Virus record (IMG/VR): IMGVR_UViG_3300042556_003085
Location: 1 to 23,285 of that record
Reading direction: 5' to 3' (one strand)
From: a virus
DNA length: 23,285 nucleotides
The translations under genes and the position numbers were made by a program. This document shows positions 9,401 through 16,800 of the stretch, in pieces. A model generated the notes under the pieces. The model had not been told where the DNA came from, searched no databases, and saw only the letters and a list, made by a program, of their open reading frames with translations. How positions within the stretch are numbered: position 1 is the first letter of the stretch; each line of letters begins with the position of its first letter.

Positions 9401-12294
9401 TTGGAGTTACATTTACTCCAAATATTACTTTTGTTGGAGTTGCAACAGCATCTGGTAATATTGGAATTACCACCACATTTATTAGTGGTATTACAACATC
9501 GGGTATTGCAGTCGGACAAACTCTAAACACAATACCTGGTGTCACTGGGGCAGGAACAACTGTAACTTCAATAGGAATAGGAACAGTATTCATTAATCCA
9601 GCATCTTTAAATGCTGCAGCACTTTCTGGACAATCAGTTTCTTTTGGAAGCAATACATCAACATACGGTTCTGGTAATGCACACCAACTTGAAATGGATA
9701 AAAAACTTGAAAAGGCATTGATTACTATTGACAATGTAGTTCAATATCCATTACTATTTACTCCAATATCATACACTTTGCTTGGTAACGGTGGGCAAAT
9801 AAGTGCAGGATCTTCAATATTTGCATTGAGTGGAATATCTACAATTATACCAAAAGATATTCTAAAAATTGATGATGAATATATGGGAATAATTAATGTT
9901 GGATTGGGGACCACTAATATTGGACCAATTACAAATAGTGGAAGTATTAATTTAGTTGAAGTAACCAGAGGATTTGTTGGGTCATCGGCAACAACTCATA
10001 CAGATTCCACTTCAGTGAAAATTTATAAAGGATCTTATAATATTGTTGATAGTAATATTTTCTTTACCGAATCTCCGAGAGGAAATCCACAAATAATTAG
10101 AGACTCTAGTAATTTGACTTTCGAAACTTCCGATTTTACGGGAAGAGTTTTCTTGAGAAATGATTATACATCAAATCAATTATATGATGACATTTCAAGT
10201 CAATTTACAGGCATTGGTAGAACTTTTACATTAACTGTCGGTGGTGCAAATACTGTAGGACTAGGAACCACCGGAGGAAATGGAATTTTGTTTATAAATG
10301 GTGTTTTTCAAACTCCAACAACTCTCAATAATCCAGAAAATAATTTTAGTATTATTGAAAATACTGTTTCGGGAATATCGAGCGTAGTATTTTCCGGAAT
10401 TACATCTGCAGGTACTGGAACAATTATTACTTCCGAGTTTGATGTAAATCAAAATCAAACCCCTAGGGGAGGAATAATCATTTCGTTGGGTTCTTCTACT
10501 GGTCTTGGTTATGCACCTCTTGTGGGGGCAGCAGTAACTGCCGTAGTTGGTGCTGGCGGTAGTATAGTATCGGTTGGACTGGGAACTACTGATAATCTTG
10601 GTTCTGGATATAATGGTATTGTTGCGATAGGAGTTTCAGTATATCAAAGTGGTCATATTGGAGATACTGCAATCATAACTGCATCAGTTGGAGCGGGAGG
10701 GACACTTTCCTTTACTGTTGGGTCTGGCGGAACTGGATACACAAATCCTAAAGTATTTGTATCTGAACCATCTTATGAAAATCTTACTGTGACCGGCGTA
10801 TCTAGATTGGGAGTTGGGGCAACAACAGATACTGGAATAGGTCTTTTGCTTAATGTTGAAGTTGGTGCAAGTTCTACGACTGGAATAGGATCAACATACT
10901 TCGAAGTTTCTAGATTTAGTATTTCAAGACAGGGTTACTCATTCCAAAGAGGGGATGTATTCAAACCAGTTGGATTAGTTACTGCTAAAGATTTGATATC
11001 TCCATTATCAGAGTTCCAATTGACCGTGGTTGATACATTTTCGGATTCTTTTGCTGCCTGGCAGTTTGGAGAGTTTGATTATATAGATTCAGTAAAAAAT
11101 TATCAAGATGGAATCAGAACCAGATTCCCACTATTTTATAATAATGAGTTATTAAGTTTTGAATTACTAGAGGATTCTCAGGTAAATCTTTCAAATGCAC
11201 TTCTAATTGTTATAAATGGAGTAATTCAAGATCCTGGAGTTGCCTATCAATTTGATGGAGGAACTAGTTTCGTATTTACAACTGCCCCAAGACCAGAGGA
11301 TAATGTTGCAATTTTCTTCTATAAGGGAACTGATGGTGATGATGTTGTTGTAATTGATACAATCAATGAAACTCTAAAAAGAGGTGATACCGTACAGGTT
11401 CTTAAGAATAATTCAATTCCCGGAACAATTACACAAGATAAGAGAACAATATTTGATTTATCATTCTCCGATAAGTTTGAAACTAATTTATATTCGAACC
11501 AAGGTGTTGACTCTGAAAATAATAAACCATTAAGTTGGATTAAACAAAAAGTTGATAGAAAAATTAACGGAGAAGATGTTTATAAAACTAGAGATTCTAT
11601 TGAGTCTTTAGTTTATCCAACCGCTAAAATTATTAAAGATTTTTCAACCACAGACAATCAAATATTTGTAGATAATGCAGAATTCTTTAAATATGATAAT
11701 CCAGAACCTTTTGGTGCTTTAATTGTCAATGGAATTTCAACTACTGCTAATGGGGCAGTTGAATTAATTTCGAATATTAATATTAATCAAGTAAACGGAT
11801 TCTCTGGAATTATTACTGGAATTACAACTACGACAGGTAGTGGTGGAAATCCATTAGCACTTACATTTTATTTAAAAGGACCAGTTGGATTTAGTGGATT
11901 ACAAGTTGGATATCCAATCTATATCTTTGATACAAGAGTTGGAAATGGAGTAACTTCTATTGATACTTCAAATTCTTCGATAGTTGGAATTGGGACAACA
12001 TTTTTAGATAACATTTACTATATTCATCAGTTCTCGTCTAGTGCTACAGTTGGAATTATTACTTGTAATATATTATCAACTACATCCACGACTGGACTCT
12101 CTTCTTCTGGAAATGTATCAAATCCTGTTGGTAAATATTCTTGGGGCAGAATGTCTGGACTTACTAGATCAGGTTCTCCAATTTCAATAGGAATAACCGG
12201 AAATACTGTAGATGTTGGATTATCAACTTTTGCGACGATCCAAAGAAGAGGAGTTGGTATTAGACAAACGGGAGCACTTCCAAAACTTTTATAA
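463..12294 (+). CDS. Giant gp7-like baseplate wedge / virion structural protein, 3943 aa
   Basis: This uninterrupted 3943-codon gene sits between gp6 and gp8, the place of T4 gene 7 (gp7, about 1030 aa, the largest wedge protein). Residues 193-218 read FIKEARSFYQAKGTDESFRI and on, closely resembling the segment 'SYDFYSTKGIEASYKFLF' near the end of T4 gp7. The gp7-like part is therefore at the N-terminus here, and the rest is an extension. The extension is rich in Gly, Ser, Thr, Asn and Ile, looks all-beta, and contains repeated modules: about ten GGxGY-type units (for example Y744, Y932, Y1072, Y1157, Y2020, Y2097, Y3426); NHxFxxGE/GD-type units (H839, H956, H1634, H1789, H2921); four 'lKIddEiitY...RG..GS...H' units (75-132, 316-364, 1514-1565, 3107-3180); and INGV(I/F)Q units at 3278 and 3584. 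A YHYH-like domain lies at 1227-1328. No signal peptide or membrane segment is seen. The start codon follows AAGAG (452-456) by 6 bases. A wedge role for the N-terminus is well supported; the role of the extension is unknown, perhaps baseplate decoration or glycan contact. Confidence 0.85.
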   Translation: MIQTGFESRVKVQQVIENQLPNFILDESPNAVEFLKQYYISQEYQSGPIDIAENLDQYLKLDNLTPEVVVDSTYTVSGISSTDTTITVSSTKGFPQTYGLLKIDDEIITYTGLTTNTFTGCIRAFSGITSYHANLNQEELVFSPSTAASHILGSSVQNLSSLFLKEFYKKIKYTFTPGLEEFDFVSNLNAGNFIKEARSFYQAKGTDESFRILFNILYGVTPQVVNLEEFLIKPSSAEYVRREVVIAERISGDPSKLMGQTIQKFNDESTSASISEIEPFTRNNIQYFKISLFVGYEDFSAVLGNFTITPNTKSLKNVAIGSSVISVDSTIGFPEQGKIITGINTITYTSKSINQFFGCTGITSSILSSADIRSDEIYFGYENGDLNKKVELRLTGVLSKFVQVSDTLNLDEGQKISVKNIGDLIQNPQQNKTYKEIFANSWIYNTGSRYEIENVSNFTLKSPIDRSSLKIGDEVEILERDTNNVMSSSGAYISNIFVSENRVIIDNSGFSAKNGVKYDLRRKINTANSTIVPIQFGNNVILSDIQNLYTDDKYAYVASNSLPSGRDGYNGNFTYKITKNINSSVAVDLSDEIDDNYTSIVFQNPVPFITGDRIYYQPSGAPIVGLDTGDYYVQVLDPSNKIRLYSSLSFVGTNSFLTFSDSDFVNQTHRFTLYSQKSGIIGAQKLFKKFPLSESIDTGNGELTLPGSVGMLINGVEINNYKSNDKVYYGPLESISVLNGGIGYDVINPPLISVSPGSGSTALVHPVVSGSIEKVYIDSQDYDINTIVSIGITGGNGSDCVLEPILTKRRRDIFFDGRLSTNSGGISSTTNQLVFLTDHNLSNGELIVYNSNGNSSIGIGTTNLTLINNATYYSKIDNNRTIRLYQTNSDYLSGINTVSFNGTNAGGIHKFSTASFKNTISEIKILNGGSGYTNRELIVSSSGISTYNNTINFENHGFESGELITYRYETSTIGISTLSQYYVLKNNDDSFRLCDAGIGGTNISNYNRKNYIKFSSVGSGYQYFSYPDISVFIQYTPVGFGTTTQQIQSLVATPVVKGSIIDAYLYETGTGYGSTILNLEKKPLISIKTGSEAKLKPIIVNGQINSVNIQYGGIDYYSTPDLVVTDLTGAGSGADLRPVITNQKITDIKIVNPGIGYSSSSTIIEVRPAGSNAILNANIRSLTVNNNVKFGDEILIETENQLQYSVCGYFENLRTSFGDNGLQVSNIIGWAYDGNPIYGPYGYSDSENSNSIPKLLESGYTLNPSNIIDRPSNFAAGFFIEDYEYTNSGDLDENNGRFGKTPEFPNGVYAYFTTLDTSFTPKFPYFIGNKFRSNTIEENSILNQTFNFNNSNLLRNTLPYKVSDNYAKNDFIIETNEITTQESIVESVSQGFVSSFDIINSGSDYKVNDVLNFDDTNTFGGGLIARVSSIEGKDIVKIDTSVETYENSIFTYKGEGEVEVTIKPHHNLSNNDFVAISGFSTNLSKLNNSYKIGVSSYYSNVLKDIPSSTSGFTTEIYITQLPTTVSVGSSIRIGSETLSVLEVYKNLNILKVQRGSTGVSHTATTQINFIPDSFIISQKIDYFESNVNNKVFFNPVQSVGIGTTPGITNKLTFEFGDSNITRIVPTQGIYIENHPFTNNQQVIFSRNGLANISISTSPTGTQFDLPQNVYVTDKNINTIGIKTTLNSSEVFFITNGDNNDKYSFESVYPQIIGRVERVKSTVSVSTSHELSSGDVISLSIKPNLSVGIGTSTSVYVKRDTITGNILINPIGFSSTGINTSTNTISINSHNLKTGDKILYSSNVVASGLSTGLYYVYRVNDNTIKLSETYLDSKTIPPTTVSIAGTGGSSQSISLINPQIESIKNNNLVFNLSDNSLAGYKFKLYYDQNYNNEFVSTPSSGLSTLSGIGTVGVSTNASLTINYSDDLPTQLYYNLEKSGYISTSDTEVNNYSEILFTNSVYNSNYTISGVGATTFTVSLSKKPEKLTYTQNECDKLKYTTTSLSAKGPIDRINIISGGSGYKKLPTFIGSNSISGKDAYITAKSTSIGNVKEVRIINEGFEYSSDKTLQPTASISPLVTIKNSNTIGIITVTDGGRGYTDSPSVIIVNSDTGEKIDSGILEAKLSGNSIDSVSIIQQPKGLPETSVQLFTTNNTNGISIQQVQSSSSGIFTCFITTPTLGFSTFVPYPFSVGDKVFVEGIQKFSTEGTGFNSEDYGYEFFTISSINTAGVLDSVTINISGLTTNTGIAKTIQDSVGNIIKRTDYPTFNVTQIPSKFIVGEKLISNNTERDLEISSYENSFIKVSGTYELSVGEIIVGKDSGNIATIDKIESGIGRFKIDYSVEKNIGWSNDIGKLDQDNQVIPDNDYYQNLSYTVKSPITYQELRTPVNSLVHTSGLKNFADMGITSTANSGITTSENFTTILYDIIEENRVDTIYDFDLVKDIDVVGSSSKFLKLKNKKLTDYIECRSNVVLKIDNINRQFSDADGNPSESINLLELNSGSSYDNILVRVSSLDNTQIQLTELVLLNDGNNSFLAEKSTLVNTGVGLTHISGEPIGKFILIEDDADDNTYLRFIPNNPFDIDYDVKLINSNFNSSSPGIGTTSIGFINLTGSNKTAASGIQTSIISVESNKFSSLYLNVQIVGSATTQMNFAEVYLTHDGTDTYISEYYFDSEFSSNYYSGNNIGIFTASISPSGILSLNYINNSSNSVDIRSKIVGFGTTSVGTGAYRFISPGQIPGNERSVVYQSTYSSTVSSASTVISLNKSNFNAVKSLVEVSVGSTSALHQIMLVQDETNIYVQQSPFLSVGSTNGIGTFGGEYSGSNFILKFYPEPTVTSKINILAFNQCLYTTLDTQNIAPTLSYGTVEESIDIKLYNAINGSRINKTDFNLNSNGIEIFRKRFNPINPLTPDPSTGIFTIQNHFFSNLEKLIYTPKSTFIGVGASAMQIGAGTSLPSEVYVIKLSDNTFKLATSKSNAISGIGVTFTPNITFVGVATASGNIGITTTFISGITTSGIAVGQTLNTIPGVTGAGTTVTSIGIGTVFINPASLNAAALSGQSVSFGSNTSTYGSGNAHQLEMDKKLEKALITIDNVVQYPLLFTPISYTLLGNGGQISAGSSIFALSGISTIIPKDILKIDDEYMGIINVGLGTTNIGPITNSGSINLVEVTRGFVGSSATTHTDSTSVKIYKGSYNIVDSNIFFTESPRGNPQIIRDSSNLTFETSDFTGRVFLRNDYTSNQLYDDISSQFTGIGRTFTLTVGGANTVGLGTTGGNGILFINGVFQTPTTLNNPENNFSIIENTVSGISSVVFSGITSAGTGTIITSEFDVNQNQTPRGGIIISLGSSTGLGYAPLVGAAVTAVVGAGGSIVSVGLGTTDNLGSGYNGIVAIGVSVYQSGHIGDTAIITASVGAGGTLSFTVGSGGTGYTNPKVFVSEPSYENLTVTGVSRLGVGATTDTGIGLLLNVEVGASSTTGIGSTYFEVSRFSISRQGYSFQRGDVFKPVGLVTAKDLISPLSEFQLTVVDTFSDSFAAWQFGEFDYIDSVKNYQDGIRTRFPLFYNNELLSFELLEDSQVNLSNALLIVINGVIQDPGVAYQFDGGTSFVFTTAPRPEDNVAIFFYKGTDGDDVVVIDTINETLKRGDTVQVLKNNSIPGTITQDKRTIFDLSFSDKFETNLYSNQGVDSENNKPLSWIKQKVDRKINGEDVYKTRDSIESLVYPTAKIIKDFSTTDNQIFVDNAEFFKYDNPEPFGALIVNGISTTANGAVELISNININQVNGFSGIITGITTTTGSGGNPLALTFYLKGPVGFSGLQVGYPIYIFDTRVGNGVTSIDTSNSSIVGIGTTFLDNIYYIHQFSSSATVGIITCNILSTTSTTGLSSSGNVSNPVGKYSWGRMSGLTRSGSPISIGITGNTVDVGLSTFATIQRRGVGIRQTGALPKLL
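3640..4000 (+). repeat. Cluster of tandem GGxGY beta modules (protein-level repeat)
   Basis: Within the giant gp7-like protein, residues ~1060-1180 hold three consecutive units built around an aromatic turn: ETGTGY (Y1072), QYGGIDY (Y1116) and NPGIGY (Y1157). Each is followed by a short 'P.(l/i).(v/i)' strand, a 'GsGa' loop and an 'l.p.i..g.I..v.i' strand pair. The spacing is about 41-44 residues. The same pattern recurs elsewhere in the protein (around 744, 932, 1405, 2020, 2097, 3383, 3426). The repeat is visible in protein, not as exact DNA repeats. It is probably an all-beta fold; its function is unknown. Confidence 0.65.
4141..4446 (+). other. YHYH-like domain inside the giant gp7-like protein
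   Basis: Residues 1227-1328 of the 3943-aa protein contain, in order, GWAYDGNPIYGPYGY (1229-1243), DLDENNGRF (1290-1298), NGVYAYFTT (1306-1314) and FPYFIG (1323-1328). This order (G-x-PIYGP, then LDxxNG, then a YxY strand, then PYFIG) is that of the YHYH domain (Pfam PF14240 as I recall it), found in secreted bacterial and some eukaryotic proteins of poorly known function. The eponymous Tyr-His-Tyr-His is YAYF here, so both histidines are lost and a metal or catalytic function may be absent. The domain is flanked by GGxGY modules. The match is from memory of the family consensus. Confidence 0.7.
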
Positions 12295-12297
12295 ATA
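12290..12297 (+). promoter_or_regulatory. T4-type late promoter (TATAAATA) upstream of gp8
   Basis: An exact TATAAATA, the T4 late-promoter -10 box read by the gp55 sigma with the gp45 clamp, lies across the stop codon of the giant gene (TAA 12292-12294). Known T4 spacing would put the start of transcription near 12303, giving a leader of about 13 bases before the gp8 ATG at 12316. The region downstream is A/T only (AAAAAAAATATTAAT). No -35 element is expected for this promoter class. Confidence 0.75.
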
Positions 12298-12315
12298 CTT
12301 AAAAAAAATATTAAT

Positions 12316-13878
12316 ATGGCGGCAATAGTAACTGATCAATTTAGAATATTAAATGCAAGCAATTTTATAGATTCTGTAACTGGCGGCAACGATTCTTACT
12401 ATGTTTTCTTGGGTTTAGATAATCCGGCACAAATTGGATTCGGAAGAACTACTAATTGGAATACTAATATCCCAAGTCCAACAGATAATTTAGAATATTT
12501 AAGTCATTACAGAGACACATCTTTATTTGGTAAAAAAATTACATCTAGTAATATTAGGAGACTTATAAGAAAAGTTACTTGGACTTCTAATACATCTTAT
12601 GAGATGTATAGGCACGATTATAGCATTCAAAACCCAACACCAAATTCAAATTCAAGTAGATTGTATGATTCAAATTATTATGTAATTAATAGTGATTTTA
12701 GAGTTTATATTTGTATAGATAATGGTTCTTCTGGAACTAATTTGAAGGGTGGTAAATCACAAGATGAACCCACATTTACAGATTTAGAACCTTCGGCAGC
12801 AGGAACAAGTGGGGATGGATATATTTGGAAATACCTATTTTCAGTTTCCCCCAGTGATATTATAAAGTTTGATTCAACAGAATATGTTGTAGTTCCTAAC
12901 GATTGGGCAACTTCAACAGATTCTCAAATTATAAGTGTAAGAGAAAATGGAAATTCTGGACCAACAAATCCAAATCAAATTAAAAAAGTATATATTGAAA
13001 ATGGGGGGACTGATATTTATAAATCCGGTCCTGTTGATATTATAGGTGATGGATTTGGAGGTAGAGTATATATCACTGCAGTTAGTGGAAAAATTACCGA
13101 AACTCAAGTGGTTGCGGGTGGTTATGGGTACACTTGGGGAATCGTTGACTTGGGACCTCTTCGTGAGTCAAATATACCATCTGGATCCGCCGCTAAACTA
13201 ATACCAATCATTCCACCGTCAAAAGGACACGGTTATGACATTTACACAGAATTAGGAACAGATAAAGTATTGGTATATGCCAGATTTGATGACTCAACAA
13301 AAGATTTTCCAACAGATACCAAATTTTCTCAAGTTGGAATTATAAAAAATCCAACTACTTTTTCTTCAAATACTGCTATTTTTACAGAAAATCAATATTC
13401 ATCTTTAGGAGCAATTAAATTAGATCAAAACTTTACTGCAACTCCAGGTATCGGAGAAGAAATTACCCAAACTGTGACTAATGGAACTGCAAGAGGTTAT
13501 ATTGCATCATATGATAGTGAAACTAAAGTCTTAAAATATTTTCAAGATAGATCTTTATATTTTGGAAATAGTTTAGATCAAACTGATCGTACAGATCACT
13601 CTAGAGTTTATAATTTCGAATCTACTGGAGGATCAATTATTTCAACTGGAGCATTTCCATTTACAGTATCTATTGCTAGTACTTTCGGGACTCCCACCCC
13701 AACAAATAAAGTTACAGTTGGAGGTAAAGTTATAGATTTGGGAGTAACTTTCACTGCAGGTCTTGCAAATCCAGAGATAAATAAAAAGACAGGAGATATA
13801 ATTTATATCGATAATAGACCCCTGGTAACAAGAGACATCAGACAAAAAGAAGACATTAAAATTATCCTGGAATTCTAA
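12316..13878 (+). CDS. 8: Baseplate wedge protein gp8, 520 aa
   Basis: gp8 is a wedge component that, as a dimer, joins gp7 and gp10 in the T4 baseplate. Three segments match T4 gp8 as I recall it: the N-terminal 'IVTDQFRILNASNF' (T4: 'IVTSKFRTEKMLNF'); 'GDGYIWKYLF...EYVVVP' near residues 167-193 (T4: 'GDGYVWEYLF...EYIVVP'); and the C-terminal end 'IIYIDNRPLVTRDIRQKEDI' then KIILEF (T4: 'MIYMENRPPIIMAMDQTEEI' then NILFTF). At 520 aa it is much longer than T4 gp8 (334 aa). Part of the extra length, about residues 216-300, is an inserted GGxGY-type module (IENGGTDIY at 227-235, AGGYGY at 267-272) of the kind that fills the giant gene upstream. A late promoter stands just upstream; no clear Shine-Dalgarno is visible, only an A-rich leader. 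The next gene starts 6 bases after the stop. Confidence 0.92.
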   Translation: MAAIVTDQFRILNASNFIDSVTGGNDSYYVFLGLDNPAQIGFGRTTNWNTNIPSPTDNLEYLSHYRDTSLFGKKITSSNIRRLIRKVTWTSNTSYEMYRHDYSIQNPTPNSNSSRLYDSNYYVINSDFRVYICIDNGSSGTNLKGGKSQDEPTFTDLEPSAAGTSGDGYIWKYLFSVSPSDIIKFDSTEYVVVPNDWATSTDSQIISVRENGNSGPTNPNQIKKVYIENGGTDIYKSGPVDIIGDGFGGRVYITAVSGKITETQVVAGGYGYTWGIVDLGPLRESNIPSGSAAKLIPIIPPSKGHGYDIYTELGTDKVLVYARFDDSTKDFPTDTKFSQVGIIKNPTTFSSNTAIFTENQYSSLGAIKLDQNFTATPGIGEEITQTVTNGTARGYIASYDSETKVLKYFQDRSLYFGNSLDQTDRTDHSRVYNFESTGGSIISTGAFPFTVSIASTFGTPTPTNKVTVGGKVIDLGVTFTAGLANPEINKKTGDIIYIDNRPLVTRDIRQKEDIKIILEF

Positions 13879-13884
13879 CCGAAA

Positions 13885-16800
13885 ATGGCACAAAAAACAG
13901 ATTTAAACATCAGTCCATATTATGATGACTTTGATTCTGAAAAGAATTTTTATAAAGTCTTGTTTAAACCAGGATATCCAGTACAGGCAAGAGAATTAAC
14001 AACTCTTCAATCTATCTTACAGGATCAGGTAAAATCTTTCGGAAGTCATATATTTAAAGAAGGATCAGTAGTTATTCCTGGAAATATTGCCTATGATGGA
14101 AATTTTAATTCTGTAAAACTCAATCCAACTAATTTTGGAGTTGATATTTCTCTTTATATTAATAATTTTATCGGTAAAAAAATAGTAGGGCAAATATCAG
14201 GAACAACGGCAATAATTCAATTTGTTTCTCTCCCCGATGGTGGAAATGTAGAAGATTTAACAATATATGTAAAATATTTGGATTCTGATAATAATTTTCA
14301 GTTTAATCCATTTGAAGATGGAGAATCATTAATTGCAGAAGAAAATATAACTTATGGCAATACTACCATTAATGCAGGAACTCCATTTGCATCACTAATA
14401 TCGTTAAATGCAACATCTGTAGGTTCTTCTGCATCTATTGGTGATGGAGTTTATTTCATTAGAGGTTATTTTGTTAATGTATCTAAACAAACTATAATTT
14501 TAGATAATTATACAAATACGCCTTCATATAGAGTTGGACTAAAAATTGACGAATTAATTCTCAGTGCTGGAGATGACAGTTCATTGTATGACCCATCTAA
14601 GGGATTTACAAACTATGCAGCACCCGGAGCAGATAGATTTAAGATTGATTTAACTCTAACGAAGAAATTAATATCAGACCTCAACGATACTGATTTTGTT
14701 GAACTTTTGAGAGTTGAAAATGGAAAAATTAAAATTATTGAACAAAAAAGTCAATATAATATAATCAAAGATTATATGGCAGAAAGAACTTATGATGAAT
14801 CTGGCGATTATACAGTCGAACCATTTAATGTATCTGTAAATAATTCTTTAAATGATAGGTTGGGTAATAATGGTTTATTTTTCAATACTGAAACCACAGA
14901 ACAAAAAAACACACCATCAGAAGACTTGATGTGTTTGAAAATATCTCCAGGAAAGGCTTATGTTCGGGGATATGATATAGAAAAAATTTCAACAACAATT
15001 ATTGATGTTGATAAACCAAGAGATACGGCAAGAGTAGATAATATAAGTGTTCCCTTTGAAATGGGAAATATTATAAAAGTTAATACAGTATCTGGAACTC
15101 CAAAACAAAAACTTACAATAGATTTATTGGATCAATTTGTGGGATCTGGAACCACTATCGGAAACGCAAGAGTATATAATTTTAGTTTGACCGATGCCTC
15201 TTATACCAATAATGCTACTAATTGGAATTTATATCTTTATGACATTCAGACTTACACAACTGTCGGTTTAAATACTTCAGTAACAAGTGCAGAATTACCT
15301 GCAACATCGTTCGTAAAGGGAAAAAGTAGCGGTGCCAGTGGTTTTGCAGTTTCTGCTGGTGGAGCATCATCTACTATTAACTTAAGACAAACTTCCGGAA
15401 CATTTTCAGTTGGAGAGCAGTTAATTATCAATGGGATTGATTTTCCAAGAACTATTAGAACAGTAACTGCATATTCCACAGAAGACATTAAATCAGTAAA
15501 ACAAAGTGCTTCTTCTGGATTTTCACAATTTACTGCAAATTGTTTTCTTGAAAGATTTAGATTACCAAATGGAATCACCCAGGGAACCATTAGTGGTGGA
15601 AATACCTTAGTAAGCCCAGGAAAATTCTTCACTGGTGTAAAAGTAGGATCAATTATTAGATATCAAACTACAACTGGAGATGAATCGTTTAATCGTGTAA
15701 CTGCAGTTCCTTCTTCTGGCACATCACTAACAATTGCTGGTATCACCACAGTTTCTGGAGTATTTGACGGTGCCGTTGCAAATGGAACTTACAGTAACAT
15801 AACTATTGGTGCTCCAGTCATAAGAAATGAGAATTCTGGATTCCTATATGCACAACTACCAGATCCTAATGTTTCTTCAGTAAATCTTTCAGATTCATTA
15901 TTAACAATTTCAGAACAAATAACCGGACAAGGCACAAATAGTAGTGGAGTACTACAATTCAATACTTCAGCAATTAGTGGAATTTCTAGTGCATTTTTTG
16001 AGTCATTTGATCAGGAAAGATATTCGGTACACTATAGTGGAGGTGGTATTGGTACAATAACCTCAGATCAGTTTGTTTTAAGTGGAAATACCGTAACTAT
16101 TAGTGGATTATCTCCTTCAGAGACAGATGTCGTTGTAAATACTACACTAGTTAAAAATGGAATACAAAGCAAAGTAAAAACATATAATAAAAGTAATACC
16201 TTAACCATAGCAAGATCAAAGTATCCTCAATCAGGAACTGGTATTAGTTCTTCAATTGGAGACGGTCTTACATATAATCAATTTTATGGATTAAGAGTTC
16301 AAGATGAAGAGATATCACTAAATTATCCAGATGTGGTAAAAATTATTTCAGTTTATGAGTCATTTGATTCTTCTGCACCCACTTTAGATCAAATACAATT
16401 CGGTGCCAGTGCTAATGTATCAACTAATGCTATTATTGGCGAAAATATCATAGGAAGTGATAGTAAAGCTATAGCAAGAGTTGTTTCAAGTCCATCTTCC
16501 AATATTCTTGGTGTAGTATATTTAAATTCAGAAAGATTTACAAATTCTGAAACGGTTACATTTGAAGAATCAAATATAACTACAGAAATTGAATCTATAA
16601 TTCCAGGAAAGTATAAGGACATTACAAATTCATATAGACTTGACAAGGGACAAAAAGATCAATATTACGATTATTCTAAAATTGTTAGAAATAAAAATAC
16701 CCCAGAACCATCAAAACAACTTTTAGTTGTATTCGACTATTATTCGATTCCCTCCAATGATAGTGGAGATGTATTTACGGTATTAAGTTATGATAAAGAT

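Noticed and set aside
9252-9734. Minus-strand open frame of 160 codons
   Set aside because: It lies wholly inside the giant gp7-like gene, its product is Val/Pro/Ile-rich as expected from the complement of Gly/Asn/Thr codons, it has no recognisable motif, and all supported genes are on the other strand.
10293-10300. TATAAATG near-matches to the late box (also 11211-11218, and TATAAATT at 23-30)
   Set aside because: They are inside genes, differ from TATAAATA at the last base, and the first two simply encode the repeated Ile-Asn-Gly of INGV units; no start codon with a site follows at the right distance.
463-12294. A diversity-generating retroelement or CRISPR-like repeat behind the repeated strings
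   Set aside because: No reverse transcriptase, template/variable repeat pair or regularly spaced direct repeats were seen; the repetition is at protein level with divergent DNA.
12295-12315. A-rich run after the giant gene as a rho-independent terminator
   Set aside because: No GC stem precedes it, and the run is A rather than T on the coding strand; it fits better as the leader of the late promoter.
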